This document shows, piece by piece, positions 33,320-44,747 of a DNA stretch of 64,000 nucleotides. A model generated the notes under the pieces. It did no database searches and was not told the DNA's origin. It saw only the letters and a program-made list of their open reading frames with translations. How positions within the stretch are numbered: the stretch's first letter is position 1; the number at the start of each line of letters is the position of its first letter. Source of the stretch: Niveibacterium umoris (lineage in GTDB: Bacteria > Pseudomonadota > Gammaproteobacteria > Burkholderiales > Rhodocyclaceae). The DNA is taken from contig NZ_JACIET010000001.1 of NCBI RefSeq assembly GCF_014197015.1, positions 2,259,392 through 2,323,391 of the forward strand, written 5' to 3'. A program made the position numbers and the translations under genes.

Positions 33320-34495
33320 ATGCGCCGCTTGTGGCTGATCTTCTGTCAGGCAGTCACGGCTTCCCTCGCCGTGCTGTTTGTCGTCACCACACTGAAACCG
33401 GGCTGGTTCTCGCCGCGTGCACCACTTGCGCAATTCGTCCCGGTATTCGAGGCCGCCCCGCAGAGCGCCGAAAGCGTTGCACCAACGACGAACGTCCGCA
33501 CTTCGTACGCACCAGCGGCGGCAAAGGCGCTGCCCTCTGTCGTGCACATCTTCACCAGCAAGGAAATCCGGCAGCCTCGCAACCCGTTTGCCGACGACCC
33601 CTTGTTCCGCCATTTCTTCGGCGACCGTAGTGGCGATTCAACCCAGCGTCGGGCCTCCGGCCTGGGATCAGGCGTCATCGCCAGCCCGTCCGGTTACATC
33701 CTGACCAATAACCATGTGGTGGAACAGGCAGACGAAATTGAAGTCGCCCTTTACGATGGCCGCAAACTCGCAGCAACCGTCGTGGGGCGCGACCCGGACA
33801 CCGATCTGGCGGTACTCCGCATCAAGGCCGACAAGCTCCAGGCTGTGACGTTCAGCGTTCAGGAGTCCTTGCGTGTCGGGGACGTTGTGCTGGCCATTGG
33901 CAACCCATTCGGCGTGGGGCAGACCGTTACGATGGGCATCGTTAGCGCGCTGGGCCGCTCGCAGCTTGGTATCAGCACTTTTGAGAATTTCATCCAGACC
34001 GATGCAGCGATCAACCCGGGCAATTCGGGGGGCGCGTTGGTGGATGCGGCCGGCAATCTCGTCGGCATCAATTCCGCCATCTATTCACGCTCGGGCGGGT
34101 CGCTGGGGATAGGCTTCGCCATACCGGCCTCGCTCGCGCGCAATGTGATGGAGCAGATCATCAAGACCGGATCGGTGACGCGCGGATGGATCGGCGTAGA
34201 AGTACGCGAAATCACGGCAGAGCAAGCCTCCGCGCTCGGTCTGCCGGCCACCGAGGGCACCCTGATCACCGGCATCGTCAATGGCGGACCCGCCGATCAG
34301 GCGCAGGTTCAACCGGGCGATCTGCTGGTGGCGATCAACGGCCGCCGCATCAGTGGGGCGCAGAACATGCTGGAAACCATAGCCGGACTCGACCCCGGGG
34401 CGGAGGCGACGCTGTCACTCAAACGGGGCAGCAAGTCTCTCGAGCCCCGTGTGAAGATCGGCAAGCGCCCTCCGCCGGAGGCGGTGAGCCAGTGA
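33320..34495 (+). CDS. DegS/DegQ-type periplasmic serine protease with one PDZ domain
   Basis: Trypsin-like protease of 391 residues anchored by an N-terminal membrane helix (about 5-25). The catalytic triad is visible: H132 in TNNHVV, D162 in DTDLAV and S236 in GNSGGA. A single PDZ domain follows (about 290-380). One PDZ and an uncleaved anchor make it DegS-like; DegS starts release of the envelope stress sigma factor in E. coli (family knowledge). In betaproteobacteria the same locus is often annotated as a Do-like protease. The stop is three bases from the tatC stop on the other strand, so no terminator fits between them. Confidence 0.93.
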   Translation: MRRLWLIFCQAVTASLAVLFVVTTLKPGWFSPRAPLAQFVPVFEAAPQSAESVAPTTNVRTSYAPAAAKALPSVVHIFTSKEIRQPRNPFADDPLFRHFFGDRSGDSTQRRASGLGSGVIASPSGYILTNNHVVEQADEIEVALYDGRKLAATVVGRDPDTDLAVLRIKADKLQAVTFSVQESLRVGDVVLAIGNPFGVGQTVTMGIVSALGRSQLGISTFENFIQTDAAINPGNSGGALVDAAGNLVGINSAIYSRSGGSLGIGFAIPASLARNVMEQIIKTGSVTRGWIGVEVREITAEQASALGLPATEGTLITGIVNGGPADQAQVQPGDLLVAINGRRISGAQNMLETIAGLDPGAEATLSLKRGSKSLEPRVKIGKRPPPEAVSQ

Positions 34496-34498
34496 GCT

Positions 34499-35248
34499 TC
34501 AGTCGCGCGCCTGAATGGCGTGGGTGTCGGTGGGGCGCGTGATCATGCGAGCGACCAGGATGCCGGCCTCGTAAAGCAGGCACATGGGCACCGCGAGCAT
34601 GATCTGTGAAGTCACGTCAGGCGGTGTCAGAACAGCCGCGACGACGAATGCGCCGACGATCACATAGGGACGGATCTCGCGCAACTTTTCGATACTCACC
34701 AAGCCCATCTTCACGAGCACGATGACGACGATGGGCACCTCAAAGGTCAAGCCGAACGCGAGGAACATCGACATCACGAAAGCCAGGTATTGCTCGATGT
34801 CTGGCGCAACGGTCACGCTCTCAGGCTTCACCTCGGCGATGAACTTGAAGACCACGCCGAACACGAAGTAGTAGCAGAAGGCCATTCCAACCAGAAACAG
34901 CAGAGAGCTCGCGACGACCAGCGGGGCTGCGAGGCGCTTCTCATGCGCGTACAAGCCCGGGGCGATGAAGGCCCACGCCTGCCACAGCAGGTAGGGCAGC
35001 GCAATGATCAGCGCGACCATCATCGTGACCTTGATCGGCACGAAGAACGGCGTCACCACGCCGGTGGCAATCATGTGGGTGCCTGCCGGCAGCGTGCGCA
35101 TCAAGGGCGCCGCGAGGATGTCGTAGATGCGCGACGAAAAAGGCATCAGACACGCAAACACGGCGACGAACGCCACCGCGGAGCGGATCAAGCGCGTACG
35201 CAACTCAATGAGGTGCGAGATGAAACTGTCTTCCGGCAAATCGGCCAT
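34499..35248 (-). CDS. tatC: Sec-independent protein translocase TatC
   Basis: Six-helix inner-membrane protein of 249 residues that, with TatB, receives twin-arginine signal peptides. Seen: the N-terminal SFISHLIELRTRLIRS, with the conserved HL-E-LR of the cytoplasmic N-tail, and six evenly spaced hydrophobic segments with PFFVPIKV and FGLTFEVPI. Length normal. Last gene of tatABC here, five bases after tatB. Confidence 0.97.
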   Translation of the reverse strand: MADLPEDSFISHLIELRTRLIRSAVAFVAVFACLMPFSSRIYDILAAPLMRTLPAGTHMIATGVVTPFFVPIKVTMMVALIIALPYLLWQAWAFIAPGLYAHEKRLAAPLVVASSLLFLVGMAFCYYFVFGVVFKFIAEVKPESVTVAPDIEQYLAFVMSMFLAFGLTFEVPIVVIVLVKMGLVSIEKLREIRPYVIVGAFVVAAVLTPPDVTSQIMLAVPMCLLYEAGILVARMITRPTDTHAIQARD

Positions 35249-35253
35249 GGTGC

Positions 35254-35733
35254 TCAGGTCTTGTGGGTCGAAGCGGGCGCGGGCGTCCCGAACAGATCTA
35301 GTTGCGTATCGTCGACCGCCGCGACCGGGGCTGCGTCGGTCGCGACCGGTGCGACCTCGCCGACCGATTCCAGCGAGGGCGGGAGTTCCGCCACGCTCGC
35401 GACCGCCGGTGACTCGACCGGAAGCACCTCGTGCGAAGACAAGGACTTGAGCTCATCCACTGCCGGCTGCATGGCTGCTTCGAACTCGCGCGCCTGCTCG
35501 CGGATGCTGCTTTGAAGTTCGCGCGCCGAGTCGGTGACCTGCGCCTGCAAGCGGCGCATTTCATCGAGTTGGATCTCGCGACTGATGTCGGCCTTGACTT
35601 CGGCCACATGCCGCTGCAGTCGCCCGAGCAGGTGCCCGGCGGTCCGCGCCACGCGGGGCAGGCGCTCGGGCCCGATCACCACCAGCGCCACCACACCGAT
35701 CACCGCCAGTTCGCCGAAATTGATGTCAAACAT
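35254..35733 (-). CDS. tatB: Sec-independent protein translocase TatB
   Basis: Single N-terminal membrane helix (about 5-20, INFGELAVIGVVALVVIGPERLP), an amphipathic helix (residues 24-60) and an acidic, Pro/Ala-rich C-tail, 159 residues in all. The Glu in the helix (FGELAVIG) and the GPERLP hinge are TatB marks that set it apart from TatA. It sits 69 bases after tatA and five before tatC. Confidence 0.95.
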   Translation of the reverse strand: MFDINFGELAVIGVVALVVIGPERLPRVARTAGHLLGRLQRHVAEVKADISREIQLDEMRRLQAQVTDSARELQSSIREQAREFEAAMQPAVDELKSLSSHEVLPVESPAVASVAELPPSLESVGEVAPVATDAAPVAAVDDTQLDLFGTPAPASTHKT

Positions 35734-35802
35734 GCGTGTGCCTTGTCAGAAATGCAAAGGGCGTCGCACCGGACGCCCCCGATCGGCCTTGCGCCCAACC
35801 GA

Positions 35803-36027
35803 TCAGCTCTTTTCCTTCTCGCGAACTTCGGCGTCAATCGTCTGTTTCGCGATCTGCGCCTGTTCGGCATTGGCAGGCGCCTGATCAGCGCTGTCCTTCA
35901 TGCCTTGCTTGAAGCCGCGAACCGCACCGCCCAGGTCTTCCCCGATGTTGCGCAGCTTCTTCGTACCGAACACCAGCAGAACGATGACCAGCACGATCAA
36001 CCAGTGGGTGATGCTCATTGAACCCAT
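35803..36027 (-). CDS. tatA: Sec-independent protein translocase TatA
   Basis: Pore-forming subunit of 74 residues: a membrane helix ([15 protein letters not shown]), the [21 protein letters not shown] amphipathic helix with the family's FGxKKL motif, and a short charged tail. ATG 36027 has AAGGAG six bases upstream, preferred over the ATG three codons later. It follows the HIT gene after 10 bases, so tat genes are expressed with the his operon, a common betaproteobacterial order. Confidence 0.96.
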   Translation of the reverse strand: MGSMSITHWLIVLVIVLLVFGTKKLRNIGEDLGGAVRGFKQGMKDSADQAPANAEQAQIAKQTIDAEVREKEKS

Positions 36028-36037
36028 GTTGCACTCC

Positions 36038-36385
36038 TTAATACTTGATCATGGCCGGCAGCGGCGCGCCGCCGCCAATGATGTGGGCGTGAAGATGATA
36101 CACCTCCTGCCCGCCCACCCTTCCGGAGTTGATGATCGTCCTGAAGCCGTCCGTCGCACCTTGTTCGGCGGCAATTTTCCCGATCGACGCGAAAAGATGC
36201 CCCAGCAAAGCGGCATCCTCTTCTCCCACGGTCGCAAGCGATTCGATATGGCGCTTCGGAATCACCAGCACATGCACCGGGGCGATCGGCCGGATGTCCT
36301 TGAACGCCAGCATTTGCTCGTCTTCGTAGACCTTCGCTGCCGGAATCTCGCCCTTGACGATACGGCAGAAGATGCAGTCGCTCAT
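36038..36385 (-). CDS. HIT-family nucleotide hydrolase (HinT-like)
   Basis: Protein of 115 residues with an N-terminal [13 protein letters not shown] and the histidine-triad motif HLHAHIIGG. HinT-type enzymes hydrolyse purine nucleoside phosphoramidates (family knowledge); the two cysteines near the N-terminus are the zinc pair seen in some HIT proteins. Its start overlaps the hisE stop by four bases (ATGA), so it is translated as part of the his operon. Confidence 0.95.
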   Translation of the reverse strand: MSDCIFCRIVKGEIPAAKVYEDEQMLAFKDIRPIAPVHVLVIPKRHIESLATVGEEDAALLGHLFASIGKIAAEQGATDGFRTIINSGRVGGQEVYHLHAHIIGGGAPLPAMIKY

Positions 36386-36708
36386 TGCGCACCTCGCGAT
36401 GCTTTCTCGTCGATACCCGAGATGCCCTCACGCCGGCGGAATTCAACCAGCACATCGTCGACCGACAAGCCGAACTGCGAGAGCAGCACCATGCTGTGGA
36501 ACCACAGGTCGGTCACTTCATGAACGATGTGGCGCAAGTCACCGTCCTTCGCCGCCATGATGGTCTCGGCAGCCTCTTCCGCGACCTTCTTGCAGATAGC
36601 GTCGGTGCCCTTGGCGTAGAGGCTCGCCACATAGGAACTATCGGCTGAAGCGCCCTTGCGCTCGGCCAGCGTGCGCCCCAGGCGCTGCAGGACTTCCGGG
36701 TCGATCAT
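36382..36708 (-). CDS. hisE: Phosphoribosyl-ATP diphosphatase
   Basis: Monofunctional HisE of 108 residues, second step of histidine synthesis (PR-ATP to PR-AMP). Seen: [24 protein letters not shown], the MazG-like Glu/Asp metal-binding motif, and [16 protein letters not shown] 36708 overlaps the hisI stop by four bases; the longer frame within hisI is spurious. HisE and HisI are separate here, not fused as in enterobacteria. Confidence 0.96.
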   Translation of the reverse strand: MIDPEVLQRLGRTLAERKGASADSSYVASLYAKGTDAICKKVAEEAAETIMAAKDGDLRHIVHEVTDLWFHSMVLLSQFGLSVDDVLVEFRRREGISGIDEKASRGAQ

Positions 36709-37109
36709 GAGTAGATATCCTTGGGGTCTTTCAGAACCGGATCCACTTCCTGCCACTGGTTGCCATCGTGCAGGCGGGTAAAGAAACAGGAACGACGCCC
36801 GGTATGGCAGGCGATGCCGCCGGCCTGTTCGATGCGCAGGAGCACCACGTCGCCGTCGCAATCGAGCCGGACTTCGCGGACCTTCTGCACATGGCCCGAC
36901 TCCTCACCCTTGTGCCACAGCTTGCGACGCGAGCGGCTCCAGTACACCGCCTCGCCGGATTCGACGGTGCGGGAGAGCGCCTCGCGGTTCATCCAGGCAA
37001 ACATCAGAACGTCACCGGTCTCGGCATCCTGCGCGATCACGGGTACCAGCCCCTGATCGTCCCAGGTCACTTCGTTGAGCCAGCGCGTTTCAGTCACCGC
37101 AGCCTTCAC
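36705..37109 (-). CDS. hisI: Phosphoribosyl-AMP cyclohydrolase
   Basis: Zinc enzyme of 134 residues that opens the purine ring of PR-AMP. Seen: [22 protein letters not shown], the [17 protein letters not shown] signature, the Asp metal site DCDGD and the Cys pair [10 protein letters not shown]. It overlaps hisF by four bases at its start and hisE at its stop. Confidence 0.97.
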   Translation of the reverse strand: MKAAVTETRWLNEVTWDDQGLVPVIAQDAETGDVLMFAWMNREALSRTVESGEAVYWSRSRRKLWHKGEESGHVQKVREVRLDCDGDVVLLRIEQAGGIACHTGRRSCFFTRLHDGNQWQEVDPVLKDPKDIYS

Positions 37110-37864
37110 AGTCGTACCTCGATGCCCCGGTCCCGCATGTACTCTTTGGCTTCACGCACCGTGTGCTGGCCGAAATGGAAGATGCTCGCCGCCAGCACCG
37201 CGTCGGCGCGGCCCTCGCTTACACCATCCGCCAGGTGCTGCAGGTTGCCGACGCCGCCGCTCGCGATGACCGGGATCGTTACCGCATCGGAGACCGCGCG
37301 GGTCAGGCCAAGATCGAACCCGTTCTTCGTGCCGTCGCGATCCATGCTGGTCAGCAGGATTTCCCCGGCGCCAAGCGATGCGACACGCTGCGCCCATTCG
37401 ACGGCATCGAGCCCCGTCGGCTTGCGGCCACCGTGGGTGAAGACTTCCCACTTGCCCGGCGCGACCTGTTTGGCATCGATCGCCACCACAATGCACTGCG
37501 AACCGACCTTGCCCGACGCGTCCGCAACCAGCTGCGGGTTGCTCACCGCCGCCGTGTTCATCGACACCTTGTCAGCGCCCGCGTTGAGCAAGCGCCGCAC
37601 GTCGGCCACCTCGCGCACACCGCCGCCAACGGTGAGCGGGATGAACACCTGTTCAGCCACCTGCTCGACGACATGCAGGATGATGTCGCGATCGTCCGAA
37701 CTGGCAGTGATGTCGAGAAAGGTGATCTCGTCGGCGCCCTGATCGTCATAGCGGCGCGCGATCTCGACCGGGTCGCCCGCATCACGCAGCTCGACGAAGT
37801 TCACGCCCTTGACCACGCGGCCCGCGTTGACGTCGAGACAAGGAATGATGCGTTTGGCCAGCAT
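37106..37864 (-). CDS. hisF: Imidazole glycerol phosphate synthase, cyclase subunit
   Basis: TIM-barrel enzyme of 252 residues with the N-terminal [18 protein letters not shown] holding the first catalytic Asp (D11), and [15 protein letters not shown] holding the second. With HisH it forms IGP and AICAR from PRFAR and glutamine-derived ammonia. It lies five bases after hisA and overlaps hisI by four. Confidence 0.97.
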   Translation of the reverse strand: MLAKRIIPCLDVNAGRVVKGVNFVELRDAGDPVEIARRYDDQGADEITFLDITASSDDRDIILHVVEQVAEQVFIPLTVGGGVREVADVRRLLNAGADKVSMNTAAVSNPQLVADASGKVGSQCIVVAIDAKQVAPGKWEVFTHGGRKPTGLDAVEWAQRVASLGAGEILLTSMDRDGTKNGFDLGLTRAVSDAVTIPVIASGGVGNLQHLADGVSEGRADAVLAASIFHFGQHTVREAKEYMRDRGIEVRL

Positions 37865-37869
37865 CCGGA

Positions 37870-38622
37870 TCAGCCTTCCGAGCGGCCGTTCAATTCGTCG
37901 GCGCGCGCTTGCGCGGCCTTGAAATCAAACTTGCCTTCATAGATCGCGCGGCCGGTTATCGCACCGATCACACCCTCATCTTCGACGGCGCACAGCGCGT
38001 CGATATCGGCAATACTGCCGATGCCGCCGCTGGCGATCACCGGAATGCGCAGCGCCTGCGCCAGCTTCACCGTGGCTTCGATATTCACGCCGCCGAGCAT
38101 CCCGTCGCGACCGATATCGGTGTAGATGATCGACTCGACGCCGTAGTCCTCGAACTTCTTCGCCAGATCGATGACGTCGTGCCCGGTCAACTTCGACCAT
38201 CCATCGACAGCAACCTTGCCATCCTTGGCATCGATGCCAACGATGATGTGGCCCGGAAATGCACCACAGGCATCGTGCAGGAAACCCGGGTTCTTTACGG
38301 CAGCCGTGCCGATGATGACGTAGCTGACACCGTCATCGAGGTAGCGCTCGATGGTGTCCAGATCGCGAATGCCACCACCCAGTTGAACCGGGATGTCGTC
38401 GCCGACGGCAGCGACGATCTCCTGGATCACCGCCTCGTTCTTCGGCTTGCCGGCCACCGCGCCATTGAGATCCACGAGGTGCAGGCGTCGCGCGCCTTGT
38501 GCCAGCCAATGACGAGCCATTTCCGCCGGGTCTTCGGAAAACACGGTCACATCTTCCATGTCGCCCTGCTTGAGGCGCACGCAGTGTCCGTCCTTGAGGT
38601 CGATCGCGGGAATCAGCAGCAT
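37870..38622 (-). CDS. hisA: ProFAR isomerase
   Basis: TIM-barrel isomerase of 250 residues, homologous to HisF by internal duplication. The first catalytic Asp is D8 in [10 protein letters not shown] and the second lies in [11 protein letters not shown]. Two phosphate-binding segments (QLGGGIR and IASGGIG) are clear. It begins 87 bases after the hisH stop, the longest gap in this half of the operon. Confidence 0.97.
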   Translation of the reverse strand: MLLIPAIDLKDGHCVRLKQGDMEDVTVFSEDPAEMARHWLAQGARRLHLVDLNGAVAGKPKNEAVIQEIVAAVGDDIPVQLGGGIRDLDTIERYLDDGVSYVIIGTAAVKNPGFLHDACGAFPGHIIVGIDAKDGKVAVDGWSKLTGHDVIDLAKKFEDYGVESIIYTDIGRDGMLGGVNIEATVKLAQALRIPVIASGGIGSIADIDALCAVEDEGVIGAITGRAIYEGKFDFKAAQARADELNGRSEG

Positions 38623-38709
38623 AGTGAGGTCAACGCAGCAGTATGGGTTATCGGCGCGGAGCGAAGGCGCATCAATCGCCGCACGTCCGCAGGGAGAATC
38701 GATCTCGTC

Positions 38710-39342
38710 TCAGGGCATCCAGCTCACGAAATTGGCAAGCAACTGCAGCCCCGCGGCAGCGCTCTTTTCCGGGTGGAACTGGGTCGCAAAAATATTATCC
38801 CGCGCCACCGCACTGGTAAAGGCGATGCCGTAGCGGGTTTGCGCCACCGCGTCAGCCACGTCACGGGGGGCGCAGTAGTAACTGTGAACGAAGTAGAAGC
38901 GCGCATTCGGCGCAATCCCCGCAAACATCGGGTGGGGATACAAGGCTTCGACCTCGTTCCAGCCCATGTGTGGCACTTTCAGGTGGGCCCCATCCTCGGA
39001 CTGCATGGTCGCCGAGAATTTCGGCACCTCACCGGCAACCAGTCCGAGTCCGGCGGTATCGCCTTCGTCGCCATGATCGAACAGCATCTGCATGCCGACG
39101 CAAATGCCGAGGAAAGGCTTGGTACGCGAAGCGCGTTCGACCGAATCGCGCAGGCCGCGCGCCAGAAATTCGCGCATACAGTCGTGCAATGCGCCCTGCC
39201 CAGGCACGACCACGCGGTCTGCGGCGTCGAGTTCAGACGCCTCGGAGGTGACCACGACGGTCGCCTCTGGCGCGACGTGTTCGAGCGCCTTCGCGACCGA
39301 ACGTAGATTCCCCATACCGTAATCGACGACTGCGATCTTCAT
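38710..39342 (-). CDS. hisH: Imidazole glycerol phosphate synthase, glutaminase subunit
   Basis: Class I glutamine amidotransferase of 210 residues that feeds ammonia to HisF. Seen: VVDYGMGNLRSV, VVPGQGA, the nucleophile Cys in FLGICVGMQ, VPHMGWNEV, and the His/Glu pair in TQFHPEKS near the C-terminus. It follows hisB by 10 bases. Confidence 0.97.
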   Translation of the reverse strand: MKIAVVDYGMGNLRSVAKALEHVAPEATVVVTSEASELDAADRVVVPGQGALHDCMREFLARGLRDSVERASRTKPFLGICVGMQMLFDHGDEGDTAGLGLVAGEVPKFSATMQSEDGAHLKVPHMGWNEVEALYPHPMFAGIAPNARFYFVHSYYCAPRDVADAVAQTRYGIAFTSAVARDNIFATQFHPEKSAAAGLQLLANFVSWMP

Positions 39343-39352
39343 GACGCCAACC

Positions 39353-39940
39353 TCAGAGCGAACCCTTGGTGGAGGGCATCATGCCCACTGCGCGCGGATC
39401 CGGCGTTGTCGCCATGCGCAGGGCTCGCGCGAACGCCTTGAATATCGTCTCGCACTGGTGATGCGCATTGCGGCCACGCAGGTTGTCGATGTGCAGCGTC
39501 ACCCCAGCGTGGTTCACGAAACCTTGAAAGAACTCGTGCACCAGTTGTGTATCCAGCCCGCCAATCATCGCCGCGGTGAAATCGCAGTGCAGTTCCAGCC
39601 CTGGACGACCGGAGAGATCGACCACCACGCGCGACAGCGCTTCGTCGAGCGGCACGTAGGCGTGCCCGTAGCGCGTAAGCCCTTTCTTGTCGCCCACGGC
39701 CGCCGCAAACGCCTGGCCGATCGTGATGCCCACGTCTTCCACCGTGTGGTGTCCGTCGATGTGCAGGTCGCCTTCGCACTTGACGTCCAGATCGATCAAG
39801 CCGTGGCGAGCGATCTGGTCGAGCATGTGATCAAGGAAACCAATTCCGGTAGCAAGTGAGGATTGGCCAGAGCCATCCAGATCGAGCCGCACGGTGATAC
39901 GGGTCTCAAGCGTGTTGCGGGTGACTTCGACTTGCCGCAT
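39353..39940 (-). CDS. hisB: Imidazoleglycerol-phosphate dehydratase
   Basis: Monofunctional manganese enzyme of 195 residues. Seen: [13 protein letters not shown], the metal motifs [13 protein letters not shown] and [11 protein letters not shown], a second DHH-like region and ECHHQCE-type [12 protein letters not shown] near the C-terminus. ATG 39940 matches family N-termini but lacks a ribosome site. ATG 39991, with GAGG ten bases upstream, and ATG 39967 are possible and would add 17 or 9 residues. It is now the first gene of its transcript, because hisC points away from it. Confidence 0.95.
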   Translation of the reverse strand: MRQVEVTRNTLETRITVRLDLDGSGQSSLATGIGFLDHMLDQIARHGLIDLDVKCEGDLHIDGHHTVEDVGITIGQAFAAAVGDKKGLTRYGHAYVPLDEALSRVVVDLSGRPGLELHCDFTAAMIGGLDTQLVHEFFQGFVNHAGVTLHIDNLRGRNAHHQCETIFKAFARALRMATTPDPRAVGMMPSTKGSL

Positions 39941-40069
39941 GGCGAACTGTCGGGCCGGTTGGCCCATCGGGGATTGGGATCGGAAGGGCATGATAGCATT
40001 GCCTCGTTGCGCCGCAGCAGTGTTGCGGCCCCGCCACTATCCCCGAATCCTCGACCGATCAAGATCCCG

Positions 40070-41134
40070 ATGAGCCGCTACTGGAGCGATGTTGTCCAGG
40101 GCCTGACGCCCTATGTGCCGGGCGAGCAGCCCAAGCTTGCCAATCTGGTCAAGCTCAACACCAACGAGAACCCTTACGGCCCAAGCCCTCGCGTACTCGC
40201 GGCGATCGCCGCCGAAACCAGCGACAACCTGCGCCTCTATCCGGACCCGAACGCGGACCGGCTCAAAGCAGCCATCGCGGCCTACCACCAGATCGACGCA
40301 TCGCAGGTGTTCGTCGGCAACGGTTCGGACGAAGTGCTGGCGCATGCTTTCATGGCGCTGCTCCGGCACCCGGCGCCGCTGCTCTTCCCCGATATTTCCT
40401 ACAGTTTCTATCCGGTGTATTGCGGCCTGTATGGCATCGAAGCGGTGACCGTGCCGCTCGACGCCCAGTTCGGCATCTGCGTAGACGATTACATCGGGCG
40501 TGCCAACGGCGGCATCATCTTCCCCAACCCCAACGCACCGACGGGACGTTTGTTGCCCTTGGGGGACATCGAGCGTCTGCTCCAGGCCAACAGCGGCTCA
40601 GTGGTGGTGGTGGATGAGGCGTATGTCGATTTCGGCGGCGAGAGCGCGATCGGGCTGATCAATCGCTACCCGAACCTGCTGGTGGTGCAGACGCTCTCGA
40701 AGTCGCGCTCGCTGGCGGGTCTGCGGGTCGGTTTCGCGGCCGGCCACCGGGACCTGATCGAAGCGCTGGAGCGGGTCAAGAACAGCTTCAACTCCTATCC
40801 GCTGGATCGCCTGGCCATCGCCGGTGCCGTGGCGGCGTTCGAAGACGAAGCCTACTTCCGCGATTGCCGCGCGCGTGTCATTGCCTCGCGCGAAACGCTG
40901 CTGCAAGGGCTGCAGCAACTCGGGTTCGACGTACTGCCGTCGGCCGCGAACTTCGTGTTCGCCCGCCATCCGCAGCGAGATGCGGCCGAACTCGCGCGGC
41001 GACTGCGCGAACGCAGCATCATCGTGCGGCACTTCAGCCTGCCACGCATCGACCAGTTCTTGCGGATCACGGTCGGCACGGACGAGCAGTGCGCCGCGCT
41101 GACCTCCGCCCTCACGGAAATTCTGGCCGCTTAA
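40070..41134 (+). CDS. hisC: Histidinol-phosphate aminotransferase, inverted within the his block
   Basis: PLP-dependent fold-type I aminotransferase of 354 residues. Seen: the N-terminal [29 protein letters not shown], the [12 protein letters not shown]sp/Tyr pair, the PLP Lys in [13 protein letters not shown] and the C-terminal LRITVGT. ATG 40070 fits family starts; the frame further upstream lies in hisB and is spurious. It is the only his gene on the plus strand: hisD converges on it and hisB diverges from it. It therefore needs its own promoter in the roughly 80-130 bases shared with hisB. Confidence 0.96.
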   Translation: MSRYWSDVVQGLTPYVPGEQPKLANLVKLNTNENPYGPSPRVLAAIAAETSDNLRLYPDPNADRLKAAIAAYHQIDASQVFVGNGSDEVLAHAFMALLRHPAPLLFPDISYSFYPVYCGLYGIEAVTVPLDAQFGICVDDYIGRANGGIIFPNPNAPTGRLLPLGDIERLLQANSGSVVVVDEAYVDFGGESAIGLINRYPNLLVVQTLSKSRSLAGLRVGFAAGHRDLIEALERVKNSFNSYPLDRLAIAGAVAAFEDEAYFRDCRARVIASRETLLQGLQQLGFDVLPSAANFVFARHPQRDAAELARRLRERSIIVRHFSLPRIDQFLRITVGTDEQCAALTSALTEILAA

Positions 41135-41198
41135 AGAAGTCCAAGGCAGCCGAAACCTCCGCCCCCCTCGGCACGCAGCCCCGCGTGCCGCAAAACAA

Positions 41199-41225
41199 AA
41201 AGGCCGCCCACTCTGGACGGCCTTT
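41199..41225 (-). terminator. Terminator hairpin between convergent hisD and hisC
   Basis: An 8-bp stem (41199-41206 with 41218-41225) with an 11-base loop. On the minus strand it is followed by TTTTGTTTTG, a good T-tract, so it chiefly ends the transcript that comes from hisG-hisD. On the plus strand it could also end hisC transcripts, although the T-tract there is short (the stem itself ends in TTT). Confidence 0.78.
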
Positions 41226-41246
41226 CTTGCATCGGCACAAGCCTGC

Positions 41247-42551
41247 TCAATCCGCTTCGACGCGCAACTCTGCCGATCGGGCATGCGCTTGCAATCCCTC
41301 GCCGTGGGCCAGCACCGACGCGACCTTGCCGAGCCGCTGCGCACCCGCTTTCGACATGCGGATCACCGAACTGCGCTTCTGAAAATCGTACACGCCCAGT
41401 GGTGACGAGAAGCGCGCACTGCGCGAAGTGGGCAGCACATGGTTGGGGCCTGCACAGTAATCGCCCAGCGCCTCCACCGACCAATGGCCGACAAAGATTG
41501 CGCCAGCGTGGCGGATCTGCGGCAGCAGCGCGTCGCCGTCGTGCACCGCCAACTCAAGATGCTCGGGCGCGATGTGGTTGGCGATCCGGCACGCCTCGTC
41601 GAGGTCGCGCACCCGGATCAGGGCGCCGCGTTTCGCAAGGGAAACGCCGATGGTCGCTGCACGGGGCATCGTCGGCAGCAGCTTGTCGATGGAGGCCGCG
41701 ACCGCGTCGAGGAAAGCTGCGTCCGGGCACAGCAGGATCGACTGCGCCAGCTCGTCATGTTCCGCCTGCGCGAACAGGTCCATAGCGACCCAGTCCGGCT
41801 TGCCACTGCCGTCAGAAATGATCAGCACCTCGGAGGGGCCGGCCACCATGTCGATGCCCACCGTGCCGAAAACCCGTCGCTTCGCGGCTGCGACATAGGC
41901 ATTGCCCGGCCCGACGATCTTGTCGACCTGCGGAATGGTCTGTGTGCCATAGGCCAGCGCCGCCACTGCCTGCGCGCCACCGATCGTGAATACGCGATCG
42001 ACGCCGGCGACGGCCGCCGCGGCCAGCACCAGCGGGTTCTTTTCTCCGCGCGGTGTTGGCACCACCATGATCAGCTCGCGCACGCCCGCCACCTTGGCAG
42101 GAATCGCATTCATCAGCACCGAACTCGGGTAGGCGGCCTTGCCTCCGGGCACGTAGAGCCCTGCGCGGTCCAGCGGGGTGACTTGCTGGCCCAGCCGCGT
42201 ACCGTCGGCTTCTTCGTAGTCCCAACTCGTCAGTGGCTGGCGCTCGTGATAGCTGCGAACGCGCGCCGCGGCCTCTTCGAGTGCGGTGCGCTGTGCCACC
42301 GGCAGGCTGGCCAGGGCGGCGGCAAGCTGCGCCTTCGACAGCTCGAGTTCGGCCAAGGACTGCGCATCGACACCATCGAAACGCCGCGTGTAGGCCAGCA
42401 CCGCGGCGTCGCCTTCGAGGCGCACGGCGGCGAGGATTTCACTGACAGAGCGCTCGATCACGTCGTCGGTCGCCGCTTCGAAGGCGAGCAGGCGGTTCAG
42501 GCGCGCATCGAAATCGGCGTCTGACGAAGAAAGGCGAAGGATCTCGGTCAT
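41247..42551 (-). CDS. hisD: Histidinol dehydrogenase
   Basis: NAD- and zinc-dependent enzyme of 434 residues catalysing the last two steps to histidine. Seen: [48 protein letters not shown], the [10 protein letters not shown] region, EHDE near the metal site, and APEHLEL with NHVLPTS and a C-terminal [14 protein letters not shown]. It overlaps hisG by four bases (ATGA) and is followed by a terminator rather than by hisC. Confidence 0.97.
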   Translation of the reverse strand: MTEILRLSSSDADFDARLNRLLAFEAATDDVIERSVSEILAAVRLEGDAAVLAYTRRFDGVDAQSLAELELSKAQLAAALASLPVAQRTALEEAAARVRSYHERQPLTSWDYEEADGTRLGQQVTPLDRAGLYVPGGKAAYPSSVLMNAIPAKVAGVRELIMVVPTPRGEKNPLVLAAAAVAGVDRVFTIGGAQAVAALAYGTQTIPQVDKIVGPGNAYVAAAKRRVFGTVGIDMVAGPSEVLIISDGSGKPDWVAMDLFAQAEHDELAQSILLCPDAAFLDAVAASIDKLLPTMPRAATIGVSLAKRGALIRVRDLDEACRIANHIAPEHLELAVHDGDALLPQIRHAGAIFVGHWSVEALGDYCAGPNHVLPTSRSARFSSPLGVYDFQKRSSVIRMSKAGAQRLGKVASVLAHGEGLQAHARSAELRVEAD

Positions 42552-43195
42552 TTCACCGCTCCCGCAAAGGCGTCGATCACCGGTTGCAGCAAGGCGTGCT
42601 TCATCTTGAGCGAGGCCTGGTTGACCACCAGCCGCGAGCTGATCGCCATGATCTCTTCGACCTCGACCAGGTTGTTGGCACGCAACGTGCCGCCGCTCGA
42701 TACCAGGTCGACGATCGCATCGGCCAGCCCGACCAGCGGCGCCAGCTCCATCGAGCCGTACAGCTTGATCAGGTCGACATGCACACCCTTCTGGGCGAAG
42801 TGATCGCGCGCAGTCTGGATGTACTTGGTGGCCACCCGGATGCGCGCACCGCGCTGCACCGCCGCGTCATAATCAAACCCCCGCGGCACTGCAACGCACA
42901 TGCGGCAGCGCGCGATCTTCAGGTCGAGCGGCTGATACAGCCCTGCGCCGCCGTGTTCGATCAGCACATCCTTGCCGGCAATGCCCAGATCAGCCGCACC
43001 GTACTGCACATAGGTCGGCGTATCGCTCGCCCGCACGATCACCAGCCGTACGTCCGGCCGGTTGGTGTCGATGATCAGCTTGCGCGATTTCTCCGGATCG
43101 TCGATCGGCGTGATCCCTGCCGCCGCAAGCAGGGGCAGCGTGTCTTCAAAGATGCGCCCCTTCGAGAGCGCCAGCGTGATGCCTTCGAAGGCCAT
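42548..43195 (-). CDS. hisG: ATP phosphoribosyltransferase, short form catalytic subunit
   Basis: First enzyme of histidine synthesis, 215 residues. Seen: [47 protein letters not shown] as the periplasmic-binding-like core, and the PRPP loop [11 protein letters not shown]. This length is the short form that lacks the regulatory C-domain and needs HisZ as partner (family knowledge); hisZ is not in the window. It starts one base downstream of the murA stop. Confidence 0.96.
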   Translation of the reverse strand: MAFEGITLALSKGRIFEDTLPLLAAAGITPIDDPEKSRKLIIDTNRPDVRLVIVRASDTPTYVQYGAADLGIAGKDVLIEHGGAGLYQPLDLKIARCRMCVAVPRGFDYDAAVQRGARIRVATKYIQTARDHFAQKGVHVDLIKLYGSMELAPLVGLADAIVDLVSSGGTLRANNLVEVEEIMAISSRLVVNQASLKMKHALLQPVIDAFAGAVK

Positions 43196-43196
43196 G

Positions 43197-44706
<1,510 letters not shown>

Positions 44707-44747
44707 GACTCTCTTTGCCTGGAACAGGGCGGCGCCGACTGCGAGGC

